Assembly (NCBI GenBank): GCA_025056835.1
Contig: JANWVS010000210.1
Location: 1 to 5,030 of the forward strand
Length of the DNA: 5,030 nt
Direction: 5' to 3'
Source of the DNA: Gemmataceae bacterium
Lineage (GTDB): Bacteria; Planctomycetota; Planctomycetia; Gemmatales; Gemmataceae
The position numbers and the translations under genes are program-made. This document shows, piece by piece, positions 1 to 5,030 of the stretch. The notes under the pieces were generated by a model, which made no database searches, was not told the DNA's origin, and was given only the letters and a program-made list of their open reading frames with translations. How positions within the stretch are numbered: position 1 is the stretch's first letter; every line of letters starts with the position of its first letter.

Positions 1-870
1 GGCGACCGTTTTACTGATGTCGCTGCGTAAAAAAGTCCACTTAGGCCCGACATGAAGCTCGGCGAAGCCGTTATCATCGGGCAGGCCGGATTTCTCAGGG
101 TTGGTCCACACCCAACCCAGCTTGTTAAGGACGATGGAGAAATTCTCGGTCACGGCCAGGCGGCCTTGGAGCACGGCGAAGTAATTGCTGCCGCCGGCGA
201 AGACCGGGTTGTTGTCGTTGGTCTTTTGCCAAATGAAGATGGGCCGCAGCTCCGTCAACGCTCGGGGATCCTCGAAAAAGATCGGGTTGCTGACCGGTGA
301 GACCAAAAAGTCGAAGTTGTGGTCGCTTTGCAGCGGACTGCGTCGGCCGGCGCCGCTGATCGAGTCGGTCAGGTCGATCCAGCAGCGACGAAGGCGCTCG
401 CCGCAGCGCGTGAAGAAGCCGCCGCGATCGGCATCGTTGTTGACCAGGCCGCAGTTGTATGCTTCCTCGCTGGCACCCGGTCCGCGTTGCGGAACACCTG
501 TCGGCGGCGGACTGCCGGGCGGCCCACCGGGAAACGGCGGCGGCGGCGGCGGATTGGGCACCGTCACGGGCGGAACGTCGGGGATTTGCCCGCGCACGGT
601 CGGCCGCGGCGGCGGCGACGATCCCATCGGCAGGAACGCGGCGACACCGCGCACCCGGGCCGACTCCGAGGCGCCGGGCGTGGTAACACCGGTCGCGGCA
701 ACAATGCCAGCCGGCTGCGGACGGCCCAACGCCACACCCGTGTCGCGGTCGCCGGCCATCGGTCGCGCCGCACGCCAGACCGGTTCCTGCCCTGCGGCCG
801 CCCCGCAGAACAGCGCCGCCACCAGGCCGACACGCCACAGGCTGACACGACTCAGGGATCGCGAGCGCAT
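1..870 (-). CDS. Secreted, probably outer-membrane beta-strand protein with proline-rich linker (3' end outside window)
   Basis: The frame is open from an ATG at 870-868 to the left edge, giving 290 residues without a stop. A Shine-Dalgarno GAGGTG at 881-876, five bases before the ATG, supports this start. Residues 1-27 look like a Sec signal peptide: an Arg-rich start, a hydrophobic core at 14-26 (VGLVAALFCGAAA) and likely cleavage near AAAG/QE. Cys22 is not in a convincing lipobox. Residues 28-85 are low-complexity. Residues 86-131 hold 22 prolines in 46 positions, including six in a row (107-112). Three cysteines follow (140, 156, 163). From about 183 onward there are alternating polar/aromatic strands (for example ELRPIFIWQK at 207-216 and GRLAVTENFSIVLNKLGW at 236-253), as in outer-membrane beta-barrels. 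From memory, the segment around DHNFDFLVSPVSNP (183-196) resembles uncharacterised planctomycete proteins. The specific function is unknown. The coding call is firm because this frame alone gives a signal peptide and plausible protein; the barrel call is inference. Confidence 0.82.
   Translation of the reverse strand, partial: MRSRSLSRVSLWRVGLVAALFCGAAAGQEPVWRAARPMAGDRDTGVALGRPQPAGIVAATGVTTPGASESARVRGVAAFLPMGSSPPPRPTVRGQIPDVPPVTVPNPPPPPPFPGGPPGSPPPTGVPQRGPGASEEAYNCGLVNNDADRGGFFTRCGERLRRCWIDLTDSISGAGRRSPLQSDHNFDFLVSPVSNPIFFEDPRALTELRPIFIWQKTNDNNPVFAGGSNYFAVLQGRLAVTENFSIVLNKLGWVWTNPEKSGLPDDNGFAELHVGPKWTFLRSDISKTVA
535..552. repeat. (CGG)6 trinucleotide run encoding hexaproline
   Basis: Six perfect CGG units on the plus strand read as six CCG proline codons (residues 107-112) of the minus-strand gene. 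It lies in a wider proline-rich linker. A run of identical codons can change length by slippage in whole codons, which would lengthen or shorten the linker without a frameshift. Six consecutive prolines also normally require elongation factor P for efficient translation. Confidence 0.7.
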
Positions 871-1094
871 CCTTTCACCTCACCAATGCCATTCGGCGGT
901 TAGCCTGGCCAAGAACGAGTCGATTGCCGCGACAGGCAGCGATGATTTTCTGGTAGACCGGGAAAAGCCGGTAAGACTGTTGCCACCGGCACCGTCCCGC
1001 AAGTCGACGAAATCGGCGCCGCCGGTATCATCGGAAATCGTAGAACAACACGGCCTACCTCAAGGGACGTTTCGGTTGTCCAGGGAGATTCACC
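871..1094. promoter_or_regulatory. Divergent intergenic region between the 1-870 gene and the DUF1080 gene
   Basis: Both flanking genes start outward from this 224-bp gap, so it must hold promoters or 5' leaders for both. Visible items are the two ribosome binding sites (GAGGTG at 881-876 on minus; GGGAG at 1083-1087 on plus, seven bases before the ATG at 1095). A TATCAT at 1026-1031 could be a -10 element for the plus gene, but only a poor -35 (GTCGAC, 1003-1008) sits 17 bp upstream. There is also a small inverted repeat ACCGG/CCGGT at 957-972 with a 6-base loop. I see no convincing operator, and no gene is supported here. Confidence 0.35.
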
Positions 1095-2198
1095 ATGTTA
1101 TGCCGATCTGCGTTTGTGTTGCTGACCGCCGGCGCGCTCGTTGGCGGAAGTGTCGGGTTGGCCGGCGAAAAGAAGCCGCCGCAAAAACCACGCGAGGTCT
1201 GGACCGATCCCAAGGATCCCACGTTGCCGGTCGATTTCGCCCTACAGGGAGAATACATCGGCGAGATCGGCGGCGGCAAACTAGGGGCACAGGTCATCGC
1301 CTTGGGTCAAGGGCACTTTCAGGCGGTTGTCCTCCCCGGTGGACTGCCCGGCGCTGGTTGGGACGGCAAACGCAAGACCCTGCTGGCCGGCCGGCTCGAC
1401 AACGGCGCCGTTGTGCTCAAGGCCGCCGAAGGCAAACGCCGCTATCTCGCCCAAAAACCTGAGGAATTTTCTGCGACAGCCAAATTTCCTCCCGCCGGCC
1501 ACGAACCCGCGTGCCACGGCCTGTTGACCAGCGACGGTCTCGTGCTGAGCGGCTGCACGGTCGACGGCAAAGCCGTTGAGAACGCCAAGCTGATGAAGAC
1601 CATCCGCACCAGCCCAACGCTCGGCGCCAAGCCCCCCGCCGGGGCGATCATCTTGTTCGACGGTACGCAGACCGACGAATGGCGCGGCGGCCGGCTCGAC
1701 AAGACCACCGGCTTGCTCAATACCGACGGTTCCGACATCCAATCGAAACGCAAGTTCAACAACTTCACCGTCCACGCTGAATTTCTCCTCCCCTACCGGC
1801 CCGAGGCGCGCGGTCAGGGGCGCGGTAACAGCGGTTTTTACATGGTCCATCACTACGAAGTGCAAATCCTCGATTCGTTCGGACTCGAAGGCAAGAACAA
1901 CGAGTGCAGCGGCATCTACAGTAAGGTCGAGCCGAAGCTCAATATGTGTTTGCCGCCGCTCCAGTGGCAGACCTACGACATCGACTTCACCAACGCCGTC
2001 CAAGAAGGCGGCAAGAAGGTCAAAAATGCCCGTATCACCGTGCGGCTCAACGGCGTCGTCGTGCATGACGATGTCGAGATCAAAGGTCCCACCGGCGGCC
2101 ACCGCAACGAGCCTGAAGGCACGCCGGGGCCGTTCATCCTCCAAGGCCACGGCAACCCGCTGCAATTCCGCAACATCTGGGTCGTCGAAAAGTCGTAG
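1095..2198 (+). CDS. Secreted DUF1080 (3-keto-disaccharide hydrolase-like) protein with an extra N-terminal module
   Basis: This is a 367-residue protein; GGGAG at 1083-1087 supports the ATG at 1095. Residues 1-24 form a signal peptide (hydrophobic core AFVLLTAGALVGGSVGLAG), so it is exported. Residues 45-175 are a small module I do not recognise as a named domain (starts LQGEYIGEIGGGKLGAQV, contains Cys140 and Cys154). From 184 to 366 it matches the DUF1080 jelly-roll family (Pfam PF06439): ILFDGTQTDEW at 186-196, GRGNSGFY at 242-249, YEVQILDSFG at 254-263, NECSGIYSK at 269-277, NMCLPPLQWQTYDIDF at 283-298, and the closing FRNIWV at 358-363. Some family members cleave 3-keto-glycosides or bind sugars; whether this one is an enzyme cannot be read from the sequence. 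The domain looks complete. It is probably a single-gene unit, because the next gene downstream points towards it. Confidence 0.93.
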   Translation: MLCRSAFVLLTAGALVGGSVGLAGEKKPPQKPREVWTDPKDPTLPVDFALQGEYIGEIGGGKLGAQVIALGQGHFQAVVLPGGLPGAGWDGKRKTLLAGRLDNGAVVLKAAEGKRRYLAQKPEEFSATAKFPPAGHEPACHGLLTSDGLVLSGCTVDGKAVENAKLMKTIRTSPTLGAKPPAGAIILFDGTQTDEWRGGRLDKTTGLLNTDGSDIQSKRKFNNFTVHAEFLLPYRPEARGQGRGNSGFYMVHHYEVQILDSFGLEGKNNECSGIYSKVEPKLNMCLPPLQWQTYDIDFTNAVQEGGKKVKNARITVRLNGVVVHDDVEIKGPTGGHRNEPEGTPGPFILQGHGNPLQFRNIWVVEKS

Positions 2199-2228
2199 CC
2201 GACGTGCCGAGCCGATGGTTGACGCGGT

Positions 2229-3158
2229 TTACGCCGCCGACTTGTGGCGCTTGCGGGGCTGCGGCTGGTGCTTCCAGCGGCGGTGCAACCAAAAGTATTG
2301 CTCCGGCGCCAAACGAATCAAGTGCTCGAGGTCCGTGGTGAAGCGCTGCGTGACCACCTTGACAGCGTCGGGGGACTTAGCGAAATGCTCCGGCCAAATG
2401 ACGTCCGCCGAAATGATGTGGTGGCGACCGTTGAGCTTCGGGGCACCGACGACAACCATCGGCACGCGCTGGTCCAGAGCCATGAGGGCCACGGCCTTGT
2501 GGGTCGAGGCGGGTCGGCCGAAGAAATCGACAAAAACGCCGCGCTGGCCGGCGTCCTGATCGGCCAGTGTGGCGATGACGCCGCCGCGGTCGAGAATGTC
2601 TTGCATCTTCTCGAAGTCGCCGTGCTTGGCCAGGAGCTTCTGCCCGGTGCGTTCGCGGAACCGGCGCAGAAAGTCGTCGACATAGGGGTTATCGAGCGGC
2701 CGGGCGATGGCATGAGTGCGAAAACCGACCAGACCGAGCACGTAGCCCGCGGCTTCCCAGTTGCCGAAGTGCCCGGTGACGATCAGCAACGGTCGGCCGG
2801 AAAGCATCGCATCTAAAATGCGCTCGCCGTGGACAAGACAAGCGTGTCGCTTCCAGTTGTGAACGTGCAATTTTCGCGGCAGGTGAACGATGTCGATGAG
2901 CACGTCGCAGAAATGACGATAGACGCCGCGGACCAGCGCATCGATCTCGGCATCGGTGTATTTCCCGGGAAAGGCCTGGGCGATGTTGTCCTTGGCCACG
3001 AGGCGGTGGCGTTTGTCGACATGATACGCCAACCACGCCAGGAAGCGGGCCAATGCCCGGGCCGCCGCCGGCGACAACATTTGCACAAGGCACACGAGCA
3101 AGCGCACGGCGCAGTAGACGGCGAAGTCGACGACCCTGGAACGTGGTTTCTTGGCCAT
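2229..3158 (-). CDS. LpxL/HtrB-family lysophospholipid (lipid A type) acyltransferase
   Basis: This is a 309-residue protein, the normal size for the family (Pfam PF03279, about 300 residues). Members transfer an acyl chain from acyl-ACP onto a lipid A precursor or a related glycolipid at the inner face of the cytoplasmic membrane. The N-terminus has a basic start and a hydrophobic anchor at about 12-30. The catalytic H-x4-E motif is HFGNWE (His130, Glu135). Other family blocks are RPLDNPYVDDFLRRFRERTG (153-172), DQDAGQRGVFVDFFGRPAST (200-219) and the C-terminal PEQYFWLHRRWK (285-296), followed by a very basic tail (to 309). GAGGGG at 3169-3164, five bases before the ATG, supports the start. 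The family call is firm. The acceptor is not: planctomycete homologues could act on lipid A or another envelope lipid, so I give no symbol. The gene converges with the DUF1080 gene across a 30-bp gap in which I see no hairpin plus T-tract terminator. Confidence 0.93.
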   Translation of the reverse strand: MAKKPRSRVVDFAVYCAVRLLVCLVQMLSPAAARALARFLAWLAYHVDKRHRLVAKDNIAQAFPGKYTDAEIDALVRGVYRHFCDVLIDIVHLPRKLHVHNWKRHACLVHGERILDAMLSGRPLLIVTGHFGNWEAAGYVLGLVGFRTHAIARPLDNPYVDDFLRRFRERTGQKLLAKHGDFEKMQDILDRGGVIATLADQDAGQRGVFVDFFGRPASTHKAVALMALDQRVPMVVVGAPKLNGRHHIISADVIWPEHFAKSPDAVKVVTQRFTTDLEHLIRLAPEQYFWLHRRWKHQPQPRKRHKSAA

Positions 3159-3243
3159 GAGCGCCCCTCGCGGCGGGCAAACGGATGATGTCTATGAGGC
3201 CCAAACGTACCACATTGCCCCGATCGACGCCAGAGAGAACGCC
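3159..3243. promoter_or_regulatory. Divergent spacer between the acyltransferase and ABC transporter genes
   Basis: The two genes start back to back with only 85 bp between start codons, so promoters for both must lie here or overlap the coding ends. The acyltransferase Shine-Dalgarno (GAGGGG, 3169-3164) is on the minus strand. On the plus strand only a weak purine run, AGAGAG at 3232-3237, precedes the ATG at 3244. I cannot point to convincing -35/-10 pairs. Confidence 0.4.
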
Positions 3244-4230
3244 ATGCCCGCCATGATTGAAGCCCACCATCTTTCGAAGACCTATCGGGTCTACCAAAAG
3301 CACACCGGGCTGTTCGGCGCGGTTCGGGGACTCTTTCGCCGCGAGTACAAAGAGGTGCAGGCGGTCGCCGACGTGAGCTTCACCATAGAGCCGGGCGAGA
3401 TCGTCGGCTTCCTCGGTCCCAACGGCGCCGGTAAGACAACGACGCTGAAGATGCTCTCCGGATTGATCTACCCCACCAGCGGCACGGCCCAAGTGCTGGG
3501 CCATGTGCCCTGGGAGCGCAAGGACGCCTTTCGCCGTCAATTTGCCCTGGTGATGGGGCAGAAGAACCAACTGTGGTGGGACTTGCCGGCGGCCGACAGC
3601 TTTCAGCTTCATCGTGAAATCTACTCGCTGCCGCGCGACCAGTTTCAGGCAACGCTCGACGAGCTGACGGCCCTGTTCGGCGTCGGCACCTTGACTCGGC
3701 AGCCGGTGCGCGAATTATCGCTGGGCGAACGCATGAAGATGGAGCTGATCGCCGCCCTCCTGCATCGGCCGCGCTTGCTCTTGCTCGATGAACCGACGAT
3801 CGGCCTCGACGTGGTCGCCCAGGTCACGATTCAAAAGTGCCTGCGCCAGTGCAACGAAAGCCGCGGCGTCACGATCCTCTTGACCAGCCACTACATGCGC
3901 GACGTGGAAGCCCTGTGCAAGCGCGTGCTGGTCATTGCCCACGGCAAACTGATCTACGACGGCCCGCTGGCCGGCATCACCGAGCAATTCGGCCTGGTGA
4001 AGAACCTGCGCTTGCACTTCGATGGCGGCGACGCGCCGGCCGACTTGGATCGCTACGGCACCGTCACGCGCCGCGAAGGGCCGACCGCGGAGCTGGTCGT
4101 AGAGCGCGGCCGGGTTTCCGAGGTCTTGGCCGCCTTGCTCGCTCGCCATACGTTGCTGGATGTCAGCGTTCAGGATCCGCCGCTGGATCAAGTGATCGCT
4201 CGGGTCTTCGAAGGGGCCGCCGATGCGTAG
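3244..4230 (+). CDS. ABC-2 type exporter ATPase (COG4586 type)
   Basis: This is a 328-residue cytoplasmic ATPase that would power the permease encoded just downstream. Residues in order: an N-terminal beta segment (MIEAHHLSKTYRV, 4-16) with the insertion YQKHTGLFGAVRGLFRREYKEV (17-38) typical of this subgroup; Walker A GPNGAGKTT at 58-66 (Lys64); Q-loop MGQKNQLWWDLP at 104-115 (Gln106); signature LSLGER at 158-163, a variant of LSGGQ; Walker B LLLLDEPTIGLD at 178-189 (Glu183 catalytic); H-loop TSHYMRD at 214-220 (His216); and a C-terminal accessory region from about 245. The set is complete, so the enzyme should be active. The frame is open upstream to a TTG at 3151, but that start would run over the acyltransferase start and add about 31 residues with no family match; ATG 3244 (or 3253) begins right before the domain. 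The cargo is unknown. Confidence 0.94.
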   Translation: MPAMIEAHHLSKTYRVYQKHTGLFGAVRGLFRREYKEVQAVADVSFTIEPGEIVGFLGPNGAGKTTTLKMLSGLIYPTSGTAQVLGHVPWERKDAFRRQFALVMGQKNQLWWDLPAADSFQLHREIYSLPRDQFQATLDELTALFGVGTLTRQPVRELSLGERMKMELIAALLHRPRLLLLDEPTIGLDVVAQVTIQKCLRQCNESRGVTILLTSHYMRDVEALCKRVLVIAHGKLIYDGPLAGITEQFGLVKNLRLHFDGGDAPADLDRYGTVTRREGPTAELVVERGRVSEVLAALLARHTLLDVSVQDPPLDQVIARVFEGAADA

Positions 4231-4294
4231 CCGCGGCCTTGGCTCCGCGCGACGTCCCTGTGGGCAAGCCTGCCCGGCGGCAGAGAGGAGGTGA
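4223..4294 (+). CDS. Possible 23-codon leader ORF before the permease
   Basis: An ATG at 4223 overlaps the end of the ATPase gene (ATGCGTAG) and opens 23 codons (MRSRGLGSARRPCGQACPAA, then ERR) ending at TGA 4292-4294. It has an SD-like AAGGGG at 4211-4216, six bases before the ATG. It is in the same frame as the permease, and its stop lies inside the permease Shine-Dalgarno, six bases before the GTG. It could couple permease translation to ATPase translation, or be chance. The peptide resembles nothing I know, and being arginine-rich and short it may simply be non-coding spacer. Confidence 0.2.
   Translation: MRSRGLGSARRPCGQACPAAERR
4262..4275 (+). other. Short perfect hairpin in the ATPase-permease spacer
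   Basis: GGGCA (4262-4266) pairs with TGCCC (4271-4275) around a four-base loop, extendable by one G-U pair. It has no T-tract after it, so I do not call it a terminator. In the mRNA it would fold a few bases upstream of the permease ribosome binding site and might protect the transcript or tune translation. A 5-bp stem is common in GC-rich DNA, so this may be chance. Confidence 0.3.
4286..4294 (+). promoter_or_regulatory. Very strong Shine-Dalgarno that decides the GTG start of the permease
   Basis: AGGAGGTGA is a nine-base match to the complement of the conserved 16S rRNA 3' end. It ends six bases before the GTG at 4301. The TGA at 4292-4294 inside it is in frame with the permease, so translation cannot start further upstream; GTG 4301 is the first usable start. 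Confidence 0.85.
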
Positions 4295-4300
4295 CAACGA

Positions 4301-5030
4301 GTGCAAGCGCTGCGCAAGTACGGCAAAATCCTGCGCATTGCCTTGACCGAGCGGCTCGTTTATCGGGCCGACTTCTTCGTCAGCACGCTCTTTCGCTTTT
4401 TGCCGCTGATCACGAGTTTCCTGTTGTGGGACGCCGTCTACCAATCGTCGGGGCGAAGCGAGATCGAAGGCTTCACGCGCAACGACACGATTGCCTATCT
4501 GTTGCTCGTGCAAATCAGCCGCATGTTCTCCAGCATGCCCGGCCTGGCGAACGGCATCGCCCGCGACATTCGCGATGGTAATCTGAAAAAGTACCTGCTC
4601 CAGCCGATCGACCTGCACGCCTACCTGCTGGCTTCGCGCGGCGCCCACAAGATCGCCTATATCGCCACGTCGGCGTTGCCTCACGCCCTGCTGTTCGCCT
4701 GGTTTGCCGACACCTTTCCCGCTTTTCCCGATGTCGTCACGTTGCTCGCCTATGCGGCCGCCTTGCTGCTGGGCTTTCTCATCGGTTTCTTCTTTGAGGC
4801 CTCGATCGGCATGGCGGGCTTTTGGCTGCTCGAGGTGACTTCGCTGCTCTACATCGTCAATGCCGTGACCTATTTCATCTCCGGTCAGATGTTTCCGCTC
4901 GACTTCCTCGGGCCGTGGCTGGGCGGTCTCTTGCGCCATTTGCCGTTTCAGTACCTCGCCTACTTCCCCGCGATGGTGTTCCTGGGCCACGTACGCGGGG
5001 CGGACCTATGGCTGGGGTTGCTGGCCGAGT
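4301..5030 (+). CDS. ABC-2 type exporter permease (COG4587 type), 3' end outside window
   Basis: The open frame starts at GTG 4301 and runs 243 codons to the right edge; family members are roughly 260-275 residues, so little is missing. It is an integral membrane subunit that forms the translocation path with the ATPase encoded 70 bp upstream. The N-terminus ALTERLVYRADFFVSTLFRF (14-33) and the block ISRMFSSMPGLANGIARDIR (72-91) followed by DGNLKKYLLQPID (92-104) are characteristic of this permease type; the latter is probably the cytoplasmic coupling region. Hydrophobic segments lie at about 26-47, 62-78, 118-137, 145-166, 170-195 and 216-241, fitting six membrane helices. Gene order (ATPase then this permease) fits an operon, usually closed by a second permease of COG3694 type. 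Cargo is not known for this group, so none is assigned. Confidence 0.92.
   Translation, partial: MQALRKYGKILRIALTERLVYRADFFVSTLFRFLPLITSFLLWDAVYQSSGRSEIEGFTRNDTIAYLLLVQISRMFSSMPGLANGIARDIRDGNLKKYLLQPIDLHAYLLASRGAHKIAYIATSALPHALLFAWFADTFPAFPDVVTLLAYAAALLLGFLIGFFFEASIGMAGFWLLEVTSLLYIVNAVTYFISGQMFPLDFLGPWLGGLLRHLPFQYLAYFPAMVFLGHVRGADLWLGLLAE

Noticed and set aside
125..838. A 237-codon minus-strand open frame inside the first gene
   Set aside because: It is a different phase of the same strand as the supported gene; its product is Arg/Ala-rich with no signal peptide or recognisable motif, while the chosen frame has an SD, a signal peptide and continues through the left edge.
957..972. Inverted repeat ACCGG/CCGGT in the divergent intergenic region as an operator
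   Set aside because: Five-base arms of pure common GC sequence are expected by chance in this DNA, and no second copy or promoter element places it functionally; it is only mentioned within the intergenic entry.
185..1462. A 425-codon plus-strand open frame
   Set aside because: It runs antisense to the minus-strand gene and then out of frame through the DUF1080 gene; the translation is Arg/Pro/Gly low-complexity with no domain, as expected for a shadow frame in GC-rich DNA.
1281..2165. A 294-codon open frame antisense to the DUF1080 gene
   Set aside because: The sense strand carries a clear conserved domain; the antisense frame is the usual consequence of GC-rich codon use and shows no family motif or ribosome binding site.
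2199..2228. Possible bidirectional terminator between the convergent genes
   Set aside because: I looked for a stem-loop with flanking T or A runs in and around this 30-bp gap and found none convincing.
2689..3612. A 307-codon minus-strand open frame spanning the acyltransferase N-terminal half and the ATPase start
   Set aside because: It crosses two well-supported genes and their intergenic spacer in a non-matching phase and has no recognisable domain.
4163..4990. A 275-codon minus-strand open frame opposite the permease
   Set aside because: Its Gln/Glu/Arg-rich product is the complement of hydrophobic permease codons; the plus strand shows a family match and a strong SD.

Overview
The window is GC-rich (by eye a little above 60% G+C) and carries five protein-coding genes that I can support, two of them cut by the window edges. 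The gene content points to a planctomycete. There is a secreted DUF1080 (3-keto-disaccharide hydrolase-like) protein of the kind these bacteria carry in many copies, a signal-peptide/proline-rich/beta-strand surface protein resembling uncharacterised planctomycete outer-membrane proteins, a lipid A type acyltransferase (so a Gram-negative type envelope), and an ABC-2 exporter. This assignment rests on recalled family resemblance, not on a search.

Layout, left to right. (1) 1-870, minus strand: the first 290 residues of a secreted, probably outer-membrane, protein whose 3' end lies outside the window. (2) 871-1094: a divergent intergenic region between this gene and the next. (3) 1095-2198, plus: a secreted two-part protein, an uncharacterised N-terminal module followed by a complete DUF1080 domain. 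(4) 2229-3158, minus: an LpxL/HtrB-family acyltransferase, convergent with the DUF1080 gene (30 bp gap). (5) 3159-3243: an 85-bp divergent spacer. (6) 3244-4230, plus: the ATPase of an ABC-2 exporter (COG4586 type). (7) 4231-4300: a short spacer holding a small hairpin, a possible 23-codon leader ORF and a very strong Shine-Dalgarno sequence. (8) 4301-5030, plus: the matching ABC-2 permease (COG4587 type), starting at GTG and cut at the right edge.

How the genes fit together: the ATPase and permease are clearly a pair. In most genomes this pair is followed by a second permease (COG3694 type), which I would expect just past position 5030. The other genes share an envelope theme (outer-membrane protein, secreted hydrolase-like protein, lipid acyltransferase, exporter), but divergent and convergent orientations mean they are separate transcription units, and no joint pathway is shown by the sequence.

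I see no RNA gene, CRISPR array, insertion sequence, integrase or phage gene. No stretch above 300 bases lacks a gene. I found no clear new system. The least explained items are the edge gene at 1-870, the N-terminal module of the DUF1080 protein, and the leader-ORF/SD arrangement before the permease.
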